The notes: generated by a model from the letters alone, not told the origin. Shown: positions 36,961 through 45,878, numbered from the stretch's first letter. The stretch is DNA of 64,000 nt from Bacillus sp. T33-2 (GCF_002860205.1 NZ_PGVB01000024.1:57763-121762); one strand, 5' to 3'. A program made the numbers and translations.

Positions 36961-37138
36961 TCTGACGCAATACTTTGCTAATGTAAAAAAATAGCTGAGT
37001 TATATAGTGGTATTTTTATGGTAAAACCATTACATGGAGAATCTAGGGGAATCACCGCTTTAAATTCGACATCGCGGCTTAATAACTTCCTACAATTTAC
37101 GTATGGCGCCATTGTACAGGTAAATGGAGGAGATGCAT

Positions 37139-37687
37139 ATGGAAAATAAAGAGTTTTGGAGTTTAATAGAAGCTTCCAAGGAATACGAGAGCCAGACGGA
37201 ATGGTTAACAGAAACCTTGGCAAAGAAAGAGATAAATGAAATCGTGGATTTTGAATTAATTTTACAAAAGCTGTTGAACGAGAGCTATCAATCGAGGCTG
37301 TGGGGAGCGGCCTATGTGATTATGGGCGGATGCTCTGATGACTGCTTTGACTATTTTCGCGGATGGCTCATCAGCCAGGGAGAAATGTGTATATCACAAA
37401 GTGATGGACGAGCCCGAATATTTGGCAGAGTATATTGCGGAACAAAACCTCAATGACGAGGGGGTTCCGGAGTATGAAGAAATTCTTTCAGCAGGACAGG
37501 ATCCTTTACTCTGAAGAAAACAGGGAGTACCGAATGGGATGATGAGTCCTACGACGCGCTGTTGGAACAGCTTGAAAGAAGAGGTCTTGAACCAGCGAGA
37601 GAGATTGAATTTGATTGGGAAGAAGATGATTTGGAAACACTTTTTCCCGTGCTGTGGGAGCGGTTTGGAGAAAACCCGCTTGGGTAG
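37139..37687 (+). pseudogene. DUF4240 protein with two frameshifts
   Basis: The N-terminus is intact (ENKEFWSLIE, SRLWGAAYVIMGGCSDDCFDYFRGWLISQG), the signature of DUF4240. After GE the frame is lost, but the sense continues in another frame as VYHKVMDEPEYLAEYIAEQN...SAGQDPLL. It then continues in a third as TGSTEWDDESYDALLEQLERRGLEP to 37687. RBS GGAGGAG fits ATG 37139. DUF4240 proteins resemble SUKH-type immunity neighbours, but no toxin gene lies here. Confidence 0.75.
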
Positions 37688-37810
37688 CTGCATCGTCCTA
37701 TGATATTTGCTTATTACAACATGAATTGGGGCTGACTTCAGGTATCAGTACGATAATCTTTTTATTCGGAAAGACCCTTCCCATTTGCAGGAAGGGTCTT
37801 AAGCTGTTAA

Positions 37811-38008
37811 CTATTTTGATTTAATGGCTTTGACCCTGCCGACTTGTCCGTCTGTCAGCCTTACTTTGATTCCATGGGGATGGGAGCTGGAATTAGTTAA
37901 TATATCCTTAACGATGCCACTAGTCAGCTTGCCTGTCGTTTGATCCGCTTTCAGGACGATATCAACTTCAATACCTGGTTTAATGTCTTTTCTGTTTTGG
38001 CCGTTCAT
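37811..38008 (-). CDS. ywbE: YwbE family protein (DUF2196)
   Basis: A 65-residue all-beta protein with the YwbE pattern (DIKPGIEVDIVLKADQTTGKLTSGIVKDIL, HPHGIKVRL). It is common in Bacillus and of unknown function. It overlaps the upstream gene's stop codon (TAATG), so the two are translationally coupled. Confidence 0.9.
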   Translation of the reverse strand: MNGQNRKDIKPGIEVDIVLKADQTTGKLTSGIVKDILTNSSSHPHGIKVRLTDGQVGRVKAIKSK

Positions 38009-38211
38009 TAAACACCCATTTTCCTGCGTGAATTGCTTACTTTTTTCGTTTGCTGGCTTTTCATTTTCTGCGTTTTTTGTGATTGGTGGGAATTTGCATT
38101 TCCGGCTGAATTCTGGTTTTTCTTCCTTTCTAATTGCTTTTGGACTGCTTCTTGCAGAGTCATTTTCTGCGCGGGTTTTACGGTTTCATGAGAATCATTT
38201 GTGTTCGACAT
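38008..38211 (-). CDS. Basic low-complexity hypothetical protein, 67 aa
   Basis: A Gln/Lys/Ser-rich, disordered protein (TLQEAVQKQLERKKNQ, KTQKMKSQQTKKVS). It is coupled to ywbE by a TAATG overlap and has a strong AAAGGAGGAA site before the start at 38211. No family is known to me. Confidence 0.75.
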   Translation of the reverse strand: MSNTNDSHETVKPAQKMTLQEAVQKQLERKKNQNSAGNANSHQSQKTQKMKSQQTKKVSNSRRKMGV

Positions 38212-38297
38212 GAAAAGTTCCTCCTTTATATGAATGGGTAAAGTCAGTATACTTGTTTTATAGAGCTTGTTCAATGACCTAATAGAGGAAGTTTTTA

Positions 38298-38900
38298 ATG
38301 AAACCAATAATTAAATGGAACAGAAAACACAGTGAACGCATTACTCAGATTGAGCAGCCTGCTCCAAATCCCAGATTAAAGAACTTGTCTCCTTATCTAC
38401 ACGGAGGTTCAGCTCTTGACCTTGCGTGTGGTCTTGGCGGAAACAGCCTGTTTCTGGCACGATTAAACTATCGAGTGAAGGCCATTGATATTTCCGATGT
38501 AGCTATTAAATATCTTCAGGAACAGACCATCAAACAACAGCTCGAAATTTATCCCCACATAGCTGATCTTACACAAAAACAAAGTTTAAATGTAAAAGAA
38601 GGTTCATTTGATCTGGTTGTCGTTACATATTACCTCGATCGAACAATATTTCCGTTTGTTAAGTCCATTATTAAGGATCAGGGCTATTTTTTCATGGAAA
38701 CCTTTTATAAGTCACCGTTAACCGGGGATGGGAACATTTCGGATGACTATAAGCTGCGACCCGGGGAGCTGTTATCAGTCTTTGGAGATTGGAAAGTTCT
38801 TTTTTATGAGGAAAATGAACGAGAGGGGCGGCAAACAATATTTTGCCAAAAAAATCTTCCGCGAAAGGAAATAAAAGGTAGTATCTCGAATAATAAGTAG
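38298..38900 (+). CDS. Class I SAM-dependent methyltransferase
   Basis: A 200-residue TehB/UbiE-like methyltransferase. Motif I is LDLACGLGGNSLFLA (around 47-61), followed by an acidic KAIDIS and the motif SFDLVVVTYYLDR. The substrate is unknown. The gene is divergent from the ywbE pair, with the start only 87 bases away, so they share promoter space. Confidence 0.87.
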   Translation: MKPIIKWNRKHSERITQIEQPAPNPRLKNLSPYLHGGSALDLACGLGGNSLFLARLNYRVKAIDISDVAIKYLQEQTIKQQLEIYPHIADLTQKQSLNVKEGSFDLVVVTYYLDRTIFPFVKSIIKDQGYFFMETFYKSPLTGDGNISDDYKLRPGELLSVFGDWKVLFYEENEREGRQTIFCQKNLPRKEIKGSISNNK

Positions 38901-38938
38901 TGGGCGGAGGCCTTATTAATGAAAGGAGGAGTTGCATT

Positions 38939-39490
38939 ATGTCAAAAAAAGTACTCATCTTAGCCGGGGATGCTGTTGAGGCATTGGAAATCTATTATCC
39001 ATACTACCGTTGTCTAGAAGAGGGATATGATGTACAAATAGCTGCTCCATCAAAGAAGAAAATGCAGACGGTTGTCCATGATTTTATCGGATGGGATACT
39101 TATACGGAAAGTAAAGGATACTTAATTGAATCGCAGCTGGCATTTGAAAATGTCAATCCTGAAGAATATGATGGATTGATTATCCCAGGCGGAAGGGCAC
39201 CGGAGTACATTCGTTTGAACGAAAATGTTCCAAGGATAGTTGCACATTTCTTTCAATCGAATAAACCAGTCGGGGCCATTTGCCATGCAAGTCTGATTTT
39301 GACTACAGTCCGTCAGTATATGGAAGGACGAGAAATGACCGCCTATATTGCCTGTAAGCCGGAAGTGGAAGCAGCAGGGGCCATCTACATCGAAAATCAT
39401 CTACATGTACAGGGCAACCTGGTTTCCGGCCATGCATGGCCAGATCTTCCTGGGTTTATGCGGGAGTTTATTAAACAATTAAATAAATAA
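38939..39490 (+). CDS. DJ-1/PfpI family protein
   Basis: A 183-residue glutamine-amidotransferase-like protein. The nucleophile elbow is VGAICHAS with Cys, and GLIIPGGRAPEY provides the nearby acidic region. Members act as intracellular proteases, deglycases or chaperones. The ATG at 38939 follows AAAGGAGGAG; an in-frame codon at 38900 has no site. It follows the methyltransferase by 38 bases and probably shares its transcript. Confidence 0.9.
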   Translation: MSKKVLILAGDAVEALEIYYPYYRCLEEGYDVQIAAPSKKKMQTVVHDFIGWDTYTESKGYLIESQLAFENVNPEEYDGLIIPGGRAPEYIRLNENVPRIVAHFFQSNKPVGAICHASLILTTVRQYMEGREMTAYIACKPEVEAAGAIYIENHLHVQGNLVSGHAWPDLPGFMREFIKQLNK

Positions 39491-39513
39491 AAATAAAGGA
39501 ATCAAATGAAGTA

Positions 39514-39552
39514 AAGCCTGTAGAGACAACGGTGTCCTCTACAGGCTTTTTC
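39514..39552 (+). terminator. Terminator of the PfpI gene
   Basis: AAGCCTGTAGAG and CTCTACAGGCTT stem plus T run. Confidence 0.92.
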
Positions 39553-39595
39553 TGTGAAAATAAATAATCTAAGCCCCTCCTGTATACTATTGATC

Positions 39596-39690
39596 ATGGA
39601 GGGGAATTCTGTAAATAACCTGAAAAAGCCAATTAGAAAGCAGAGCTACCTGTGGGAGGGTAACCTTGTATATGTCTATTTGGTTTTGGT
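39596..39690 (+). pseudogene. N-terminal gene fragment at the IS110 edge
   Basis: A frame MEGNSVNNLKKPIRKQ begins a hydrophobic segment (VYVYLVLVILIN) and then runs into the insertion sequence. A TATACT box lies just upstream. It seems to be a membrane protein gene cut by the IS; its remainder is not evident on the other side. Confidence 0.4.
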
Positions 39691-39694
39691 TATA

Positions 39695-40835
39695 CTAATT
39701 AACTTGCATTTCTTTAAATGGCTCCTTGTTTATAAGCATGGAGTAAATGATTCGAAGCATTCGATGCGATATGGCAACGAGTGCTTTTTTCTTTCCTCTT
39801 CTTGCGGCTATTGACCAGTATTTCGTTGCCAACCAGCGATTCCTGCACCTAGAAACGGCCCATGCAGCTTCGCACATTGCTGATTTAATATGAGGATTTC
39901 CCTTTACACTCTTGGTGCTATACCGTTTACCTGCACTTTCTTTGTTTCCTGGTGAAACACCAGCCCAAGAAGCTAGGTGTTGGGATGTTGGAAATTGACT
40001 CATATCTACACCAATCTCGGCAATGATAATCGCTGCAGTATCTTTCTTTATGCCGGGTATTGTTGTAAGTAGCTGGACTTCCTCTTGGTAGTTTTGTAAT
40101 AAGGTATCTGCTTGCTCTTCAATTTCTTTAATAAGCTTTTCTAAGTATTCAATGTGCGACCACGATTGCCGGATTAGAAAACGCTGATGATCATTGAGCG
40201 TCCCAAACAAAGAATCCGTAATCAGCCTGCTTTTTTGACACCATTTTGCCGTGAATTCTTTCTTCTACATCAGAGGCATCTACATAACCTTGTTCTACAA
40301 GTCGTTCAAGCAATTTTCTCCCCGAAACGCCAAACACATCTGATATGACTGTGCTCAATTTTACATTTGAACACTCTAATATTTTTTGAATCCGATTCTT
40401 TTCAGAAGTTAGGTGACCAATCCATTTCTTTCTTAGTCTGGTTAAATCCCGAAGTTCTCGAAGATCAACCCGTGGAACAAAACTCTTTGCGATTAAACCA
40501 TGTCGTAGTAATTTGGCAATCCATTCTGCATCCAATACATCTGTTTTCCTGCCTGGAACATTCTTAATACGTTGTGCGTTTGCCAGTGTAATATCAAAGA
40601 AGCCTTCTAAAATATTGAATACAGGCTTCCAATATACACCAGTGCTTTCCATTGCAATATGGGAAACACCATAGTTTTCAAGCCATTTTAAGAGACGATA
40701 TAAATCTTTTGTTAGAGTAGGAAATGTCTCTGTCTCCTTGAATACTTCTTCATTTTGACCTCCAGTTATAACACAAGCCACAATCGTTTCAGAATGGACA
40801 TCTAAGCCAGCGCATCGTTCAATAAATACATCCAT
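39695..40835 (-). pseudogene. IS110-family transposase, frameshifted
   Basis: The N-terminal part (40835-40191) is the RuvC-like DEDD domain (CAGLDVHSE, MESTGVYWKPV, KTDVLDAEW). The C-terminal part (from about 40213 to 39695) is the Tnp20 domain with the conserved serine region (TTIPGIKKDTAAIIIAEIG, ASWAGVSPGN, NPHIKSAMCEAAW). Near 40205-40215 the frame changes: ADYGFFVWDAQ ends at a stop while the other frame reads SLFGTLNDHQRF. Full length would be about 375 aa. The enzyme is probably inactive unless the shift is an error. Confidence 0.88.
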
Positions 40836-40837
40836 AA

Positions 40838-41000
40838 AATCACCTTCAAAATAGGATCACAAACAGTGAATGAGTTTGAAAAATAAGCATTTTTCTGTAC
40901 GTAGTCATCCCTCCGTAAGGAGGGAGCTAACAAAGGGTTGAACACCAAACTCACTCAAACAGTTTTATTACAGGGTCGAACCACCAAAAAAAGCCACGTC
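40838..41000 (-). ncRNA. Candidate bridge RNA of the IS110 element
   Basis: The noncoding region upstream of the transposase is where IS110-group elements encode the bridge RNA that guides recombination. It contains a strong hairpin (CCCTCC-GTAA-GGAGGG, about 40910-40925) flanked by long-range complementarity (TGAGTTTG at about 40872 and CAAACTCA at about 40947). The location is known biology; the assignment here is inference. Confidence 0.45.
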
Positions 41001-41095
41001 TAACAAACTATTTGTGTCACTACCATTATGGGCTGAGAAGAACAATTTTCATGCATGGGTTGGGAGTGTAAAATCATGTTAGTTTTTATTGGGCT

Positions 41096-42808
41096 TTAAT
41101 TTTTGTTCATTTGTGACACAAAATGAATGAAAGTACTTGCGGTCCAGGTAAACGACTTATCTCTTAACGCCCTGCCAGTAGTAGCCTCATAATTTTCAGG
41201 AAATCCGTTCTGATGAGCCATCTCACAAAATCTTTCTGCTATATCTCTCGCTAATTCTTCCTCGCCACAATCCTTTAGCGCTTCTACAAACAGTACGGTA
41301 GTTGGAGCCCAAATAGGTCCGCGCCAGTAGGCATCCGCTTCATATTCGGGGCTGTCTATTGCTTCTGTCGCAATTCCCCATTTTGTCAAATAGCGCTCAC
41401 TCGTTAATACCTCGATCATTTTCTTTCTTACAATAGAAGGGAGTCTCTTTCCTAATACAAGAGACACCAATGGCAACACTCCGTTGCTCGGAATGATTTC
41501 ATCATTCAACATTTTCCTAGCAACTGGCAGGCCATCAACAAGGAAGTACTCACAAAACCGTTCTGTCAGTTGATCAGCTTTTTCGGTCCAGTAGCGTTGT
41601 TGCTCGGGATTGTTCAATTTTTCTGCAATCAAAGCCAATACATCCATGCCCTTTATGATAAATGCAGTCAGGTCAGGGCTATTGACTACAACCGGATCAC
41701 GGAAAATCGTGCTGTTATCCTGGCCGGAATCATTTCCATGGTGATACTCACAAATGCCGTCCTGGTTGGAATCTTTGTACACTAAGTGAAAATTGATTTG
41801 CTTTTCAATATACTGATAGGTTAATTTTAATTGTTCTTCTGTAAAAGGCATTTTCTCCATCATCTTGGCAAAAAAGTAGCCATGAACAGGGGGTTTTGCA
41901 AAGTTCCACCTTATTGTAGAATCACTGACAGAACCGGGTATTTGTCCTAACTCATCCTGGTAATCGAAAAGAACCGCCATTTGGTCCCAGGCTAAATCAT
42001 TATCCACCCCAGCCAACCCGAGTGCATTAAAACAATGGTCCCAGCTCCAAGCACCTAGGAAGTGATTATTAGAACAATACATTGTATATCTCTTTAAGAA
42101 TCCTTCAGGCTTCACAATCGTGGACCAATTCGTATAAGCGGCCAGCAGGAGGGCATCCCGGTATTTTTCTTTGACAGCGGGAATTTGGGAATAATAATTT
42201 ACAAGATTTTGTTTTGATTCAGCATGAATCTGCTCAAAATTAAATTGCTTTTTCACAGGAAGCGCTGCGTTGGTAGGGATATCCTCTATTACGCACAAGA
42301 ACTCATCCTTATCGTTAGGGCTAATTTCTATGATGGATGAGTTGTTTGCTTTTGCCTCGCTTCCGGTTGCATCATATTGAATATCCTGGTTAAGCGAAAC
42401 AGTGCCAACAGGACTGTAAATAAGGAATTTTGTGAGGTTTTTATAGCTGTTGACGATGCAATATTCTTCGCCCTGTTTCCCCAATAAATAATTATATTCA
42501 AAATTATAAACGGGCTGTGTATCCAAGCGGAGCCCTAAATTTTTTCCGTTTCCTTTTACAATAATGCGGGAGTGCCCATCGAAGCAGATCGATATTTCTC
42601 CGCCATCAAACTGTAAGGAAATCTTCGAAAAGTCGGCTTCATGCTCATATTCAACGGGCTGATTGTTCTTTAAGGGAATGATTTTCATTACATTCATATG
42701 GCTTCTTGACTTGCCTCTTAAACTATTTAAAAACAATCCAGATTTATCCTGGAAATTTATAGACATATAAGAACCATAAAAACTAAACGGAATATCTGTT
42801 AAATTCAC
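41096..42808 (-). CDS. GH63-type glycoside hydrolase
   Basis: A 570-residue cytoplasmic enzyme without signal peptide. After a beta-rich N-terminal domain (about 1-190) comes an (alpha/alpha)6 barrel with GAWSWDHCFNAL (around 252), DSTIRWNFAKPP and the diagnostic YWRGPIWAPTTVLFVEAL (around 500). This is the GH63/trehalase-like clan, which releases glucose from disaccharides or oligosaccharides. It is divergent from a trehalose-type PTS permease and shares operator sequences. It may therefore act on the imported sugar or its phosphate. Substrate not proven. Confidence 0.85.
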   Translation of the reverse strand: MNLTDIPFSFYGSYMSINFQDKSGLFLNSLRGKSRSHMNVMKIIPLKNNQPVEYEHEADFSKISLQFDGGEISICFDGHSRIIVKGNGKNLGLRLDTQPVYNFEYNYLLGKQGEEYCIVNSYKNLTKFLIYSPVGTVSLNQDIQYDATGSEAKANNSSIIEISPNDKDEFLCVIEDIPTNAALPVKKQFNFEQIHAESKQNLVNYYSQIPAVKEKYRDALLLAAYTNWSTIVKPEGFLKRYTMYCSNNHFLGAWSWDHCFNALGLAGVDNDLAWDQMAVLFDYQDELGQIPGSVSDSTIRWNFAKPPVHGYFFAKMMEKMPFTEEQLKLTYQYIEKQINFHLVYKDSNQDGICEYHHGNDSGQDNSTIFRDPVVVNSPDLTAFIIKGMDVLALIAEKLNNPEQQRYWTEKADQLTERFCEYFLVDGLPVARKMLNDEIIPSNGVLPLVSLVLGKRLPSIVRKKMIEVLTSERYLTKWGIATEAIDSPEYEADAYWRGPIWAPTTVLFVEALKDCGEEELARDIAERFCEMAHQNGFPENYEATTGRALRDKSFTWTASTFIHFVSQMNKN

Positions 42809-42830
42809 TTTGGAAAAACTCCTTTTGCGA

Positions 42831-42848
42831 AACTAGTATATACAAGTT
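42831..42848. promoter_or_regulatory. Operator copy 1 (TreR-like)
   Basis: AACTAGTATATACAAGTT, a near-palindrome centred on GTATATAC, 22 bases before the GH63 start codon. An identical copy lies 107 bases away. Confidence 0.75.
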
Positions 42849-42907
42849 AAATATAATTTAACATACTCAGGAACTTAGTCAAGAATGAAAGGGGTATCAT
42901 ATTTTTC

Positions 42908-42936
42908 TTGACAATTATCAAATAATTAAATATCTT
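42908..42936 (+). promoter_or_regulatory. Probable SigA promoter of the PTS gene
   Basis: TTGACA (42908-42913), a 17-base spacer, then TATCTT (42931-42936). Operator copy 2 begins two bases later, well placed to block transcription start. Confidence 0.6.
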
Positions 42937-42937
42937 A

Positions 42938-42955
42938 AACTAGTATATACAAGTT
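42938..42955. promoter_or_regulatory. Operator copy 2 (TreR-like)
   Basis: Identical to the 18-base site at 42831. It lies immediately downstream of the likely PTS promoter. GntR-type trehalose repressors recognise GTATATAC-centred palindromes. Confidence 0.75.
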
Positions 42956-43015
42956 GATTGCAGTTGCATTACAATTTTTACAAGAAGTTACAATACTACT
43001 AAGAGGGTGACATCA

Positions 43016-44443
43016 GTGTCCGATTTAAAAAAAGACGTTTCACAAATTATCGATCATATCGGCGGCGTAGACAATATTGAAAGCGCCACCCATTGTGTAA
43101 CTCGCTTGCGTTTAGTCTTAAAAGACAAAGATCAAGCAGATGTGAAAAGTATTGAAGCACTCGATACTGTAAAAGGCACATTTTATGCAAGCGGCCAATT
43201 TCAGATCATCATTGGCCCTGGATTGGTAGAAAAGGTTTATGGTGAATTCATCCAACAAACTGGCCTTAAAGAAAGTTCTATGGAAGAAGTAAAACAAACG
43301 ACTCGCGCTAAAGGAAGTTGGCTGCAAAAAGGTGTCAGGACACTGGCAGATATTTTTATTCCGATTCTGCCTGCGATTGTCGCGTCCGGTCTATTAATGG
43401 GTATCAACAACCTCATTGCGAATCCGGGTCTGTTTTATGAAGAATCTGTCATTGAAGTACATACAGGGATTGCAGGCATCTCCCAAATCATCAACCTGGT
43501 TGCAAATGCGTCATTTACGTTTCTTCCAGCTTTAATAGGCTGGTCTGCGGTTAAGAAGTTCGGCGGAAATCCGGTTTTGGGAATTGTTTTAGGTTTAATT
43601 CTGGTCCATCCAGCTCTTATGAATGCCTATGAATACGCATCTGATCCAAGCAAAGTACCAACTTGGAATGTGTTGGGATTTAAAATCGAACAAATTGGTT
43701 ATCAAGGACAAGTCCTTCCAGTTTTATTTGCTGCTTACATTTTGGCTAAGCTTGAAATTGCTTTGAAAAAGCGAATTCCGGACGCTGTACAATTGATTTT
43801 TGTTTCACCAGTTGCCCTGTTGCTCACTACATTCTTAACGTTCACAATCATTGGACCAATCACCATGACTGGCGCAAACTGGATCACGGACGGAGTTGTG
43901 TATTTATTTGATGTAGCTCCTGTTCTTGCTGGCGCAGTCTATGCATTTATATCTCCATTGCTAGTTATCACTGGTATGCACCACTTATTCCTGGGTGTTA
44001 ACCTGCAGATGGCAGGAAGTCTTGGGTATGTTACTTTATGGCCTATCGGGGATACAGTTACATTGGCACAAGGAACCGCAGCATTAACGATGTACTTTAT
44101 CCTGAAGCACAACAAGAAGATGAAAAACGTAGCTTTAACTTCATCCTTCTCCGCGTGGTTGGGAATAACTGAGCCAGCCATTTATGGGGTTAACTTAAGA
44201 TATCGTTATCCATTTATTGCCGTCATGCTGGCAAGTGCCATTGGCAGTGGGTTTTTGGCTTACTTTGATGTAAAAGCGACTTCCATTGGAGTTGGGGGAC
44301 TGTTCTCATTCCTGTCCGTTTTCCCTGAATACTGGCCTGTTTACTTTACAGGGAACATCATGACCATTGTATTGACGATCCTGATTACGTTCCTGCTTTC
44401 TAAAAATAAGCGGTTGAATACTGCTGAAGTTAGTGAAGAATAG
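43016..44443 (+). CDS. treP: PTS trehalose-type permease, EIIBC
   Basis: This protein imports and phosphorylates a glucoside, most likely trehalose. The IIB domain (1-80) has phosphocysteine C27 in SATHCVTRLR. The IIC domain (about 105-465) has around ten membrane helices with the GITEPAIYGV motif. There is no IIA domain, as in B. subtilis TreP (470 aa), so EIIA is borrowed. GTG 43016 behind AAGAGGGTGA is preferred to GTG 43007. Neither treA (phosphotrehalase) nor treR follows; the divergent GH63 enzyme may fill the hydrolase role. Confidence 0.9.
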   Translation: MSDLKKDVSQIIDHIGGVDNIESATHCVTRLRLVLKDKDQADVKSIEALDTVKGTFYASGQFQIIIGPGLVEKVYGEFIQQTGLKESSMEEVKQTTRAKGSWLQKGVRTLADIFIPILPAIVASGLLMGINNLIANPGLFYEESVIEVHTGIAGISQIINLVANASFTFLPALIGWSAVKKFGGNPVLGIVLGLILVHPALMNAYEYASDPSKVPTWNVLGFKIEQIGYQGQVLPVLFAAYILAKLEIALKKRIPDAVQLIFVSPVALLLTTFLTFTIIGPITMTGANWITDGVVYLFDVAPVLAGAVYAFISPLLVITGMHHLFLGVNLQMAGSLGYVTLWPIGDTVTLAQGTAALTMYFILKHNKKMKNVALTSSFSAWLGITEPAIYGVNLRYRYPFIAVMLASAIGSGFLAYFDVKATSIGVGGLFSFLSVFPEYWPVYFTGNIMTIVLTILITFLLSKNKRLNTAEVSEE

Positions 44444-44490
44444 ATTCAGAGGTTATTATAGTAGATTTATTAACATAAGCATAACCCTGG

Positions 44491-44519
44491 AACAAGGCCT
44501 TAACGGGCCTTGTTTTTTT
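44491..44519 (+). terminator. Terminator of the PTS gene
   Basis: AACAAGGCC and GGCCTTGTT stem followed by T7. Confidence 0.9.
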
Positions 44520-44635
44520 ATGTTGTCTGGGAAACCACACAAAATCTCACATAATAGGGTTTGTCCGATTTCAAATTGTACCAGCTTTGCATACTGTACT
44601 ATGAAAGGAAATCTTATTAATAGGCAGGGATTGTT

Positions 44636-44962
44636 ATGCAATGGAAACAGAAGGGTACACCTGAAAAAGATAGTAAATCCGTGTCTGTCACGCTAAAAAC
44701 AGATGGAAAAGAAAGCACAGTTGAGTATCCTGTTCAGGATAAACTGAAAATTGTGGTTGTGATTAACAATCAGTTCAGCGATGCACCGAATACTACGCAA
44801 ATAGCCAGTGGTGCAGGCAGGAGCAGCGCAACCGGGAATAATGCCGCGGTCGATTCTTCCAACACCGAGCAGCAGCAAAGTGTCGGAGCAGGCGGCAAGC
44901 CAGGAACAACGGAATGGCCGGCAAGCAGATTGAACCACATAAAAAACATAAATCTAGTATAG
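44636..44962 (+). CDS. Small Ser/Asn/Gly-rich protein A
   Basis: Residues 1-50 are charged and beta-prone (SVSVTLKTDGKESTVEYPVQ). The rest is low complexity with TTQIASGAGRSSATGNNAA and SSNTEQQQSVGAGG. This second part matches the next gene closely, so the two are tandem paralogues. It has no signal peptide. Such composition suits a surface, spore-coat or exosporium-associated protein, but that is a guess. The ATG follows CAGGGATTGTT, a weak site. Confidence 0.5.
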   Translation: MQWKQKGTPEKDSKSVSVTLKTDGKESTVEYPVQDKLKIVVVINNQFSDAPNTTQIASGAGRSSATGNNAAVDSSNTEQQQSVGAGGKPGTTEWPASRLNHIKNINLV

Positions 44963-45132
44963 AAGGCGAACAGACTGCCGCAACGCAAGTAGCAAGCGGC
45001 AGCGGCTTTTTCAGTACAAGCGGAAGGAATGCTGCGAATGAAAGCTCCAATACGAAACAGCAGCATGCCGTTGGCGGAGGGACTGGTGCCAGAGCTATAA
45101 ATCGAGGGCTGAATAGCAAACAAAGAATTTAA
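44914..45132 (+). CDS. Small Ser/Asn/Gly-rich protein B
   Basis: This protein repeats the tail of protein A: ATQVASGSGFFSTSGRNAANES and SNTKQQHAVGGGTG. Its start overlaps the end of protein A in another frame, with AGGAACAACGG before the ATG. The shared motif is xTQ(I/V)ASG(A/S)G...NAA...SSNTxQQ. Family and role unknown. Confidence 0.5.
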   Translation: MAGKQIEPHKKHKSSIEGEQTAATQVASGSGFFSTSGRNAANESSNTKQQHAVGGGTGARAINRGLNSKQRI

Positions 45133-45227
45133 AAAAAGAAAACGGCCAAGCTGGTATCCGTCCTGACTGCGAATAAACATTTAAAAAGCCCTGTAAAGAA
45201 GTAAAAAACTGGATGCGCACATAAACC

Positions 45228-45260
45228 CGAGCCGTTCCTGCAGGATATGGCTCCTTTTTC
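45228..45260 (+). terminator. Hairpin after the small-protein pair
   Basis: GAGCC and GGCTC arms enclosing a smaller TCCTGCAGGA palindrome, followed by CTTTTTC. The gap 45133-45382 holds no gene that I can support. Confidence 0.55.
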
Positions 45261-45382
45261 GAAATAATCACTTTCAACAACAACAACCGAGATCTGTACC
45301 TGGTATTTATAAATAAACTGTCCCTTATCCTTTTTAAACTAAAATGCTATATTTCTCATAGAATACTTGAGAAAGGGGCAAT

Positions 45383-45580
45383 ATGAAAATGGCATTAGAA
45401 ATGAGAAAAACATGTGAAAGATGTAATTCTTCAATCCAGGAGGATTCTGTTGCCTATATATGTGTGTATGAATGTACTTTTTGCTCGCCCTGCACGGAAG
45501 AAATGAACAGAATTTGCCCAAATTGCGGAGGAGAACTGGCAAGAAGGCCTAAAAAGCCCCAAAAAGCTTGTCCGATTTGA
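45383..45580 (+). CDS. DUF1272 zinc-binding protein
   Basis: A 65-residue protein with four CxxC-like pairs (CERC, CTFCSPC, CPNC), so it almost surely binds zinc. The pattern LEMRKTCERC...YICVYECTFC...CPNCGGEL.RRP is DUF1272. It is a single-gene unit with GAAAGGGGC before the ATG and a hairpin terminator downstream. Function unknown. Confidence 0.88.
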   Translation: MKMALEMRKTCERCNSSIQEDSVAYICVYECTFCSPCTEEMNRICPNCGGELARRPKKPQKACPI

Positions 45581-45693
45581 ACATGATTAACCAGAAGCTA
45601 TTCTTTTTTTTTAAATGTCGTTTCCTGAACTCTTGGCAATTTCGCGCGAGTTCGCATACTTGTGCAATGTCAATACATATCAACACTTTGGAA

Positions 45694-45747
45694 AAACTGA
45701 CTCACATGGTCTTTGCATGACGACCTTGTTTGAGCCAGTTTTTTTAT
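45694..45747 (+). terminator. Terminator in the gap before the S-box
   Basis: AAACTGACTCA and TGAGCCAGTTT arms followed by T residues, about 115 bases after the DUF1272 gene. Confidence 0.65.
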
Positions 45748-45829
45748 TTTTCGGTTTTCGGAGGAAAACTTAGCTGTGGTAACTGTTAAGGACAATAGTC
45801 ACGAATTTAGAAAATTTTAAATTTACTCG

Positions 45830-45857
45830 TTGACAAATCCTATGGGTATGATAGGAT
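45830..45857 (+). promoter_or_regulatory. Promoter of the sulfate assimilation operon
   Basis: TTGACA at 45830-45835 and TAGGAT at 45852-45857 (16-base spacer) lie just upstream of the SAM riboswitch. Confidence 0.55.
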
Positions 45858-45878
45858 TAATTTCATCAACCTCATACT

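Larger units (their letters stand above)
39680..41000 (-). mobile_element. IS110-family insertion sequence (limits approximate)
   Basis: The transposase and about 150-250 bases of noncoding DNA upstream of it make up the element. IS110 elements lack inverted repeats and target duplications, so the exact ends cannot be set from one copy. Confidence 0.65.

Noticed and set aside
40191..40215. Programmed frameshift in the IS110 transposase
   Set aside because: IS110 transposases are normally made from a single frame, and no slippery run followed by a structure is seen. A mutation is simpler.
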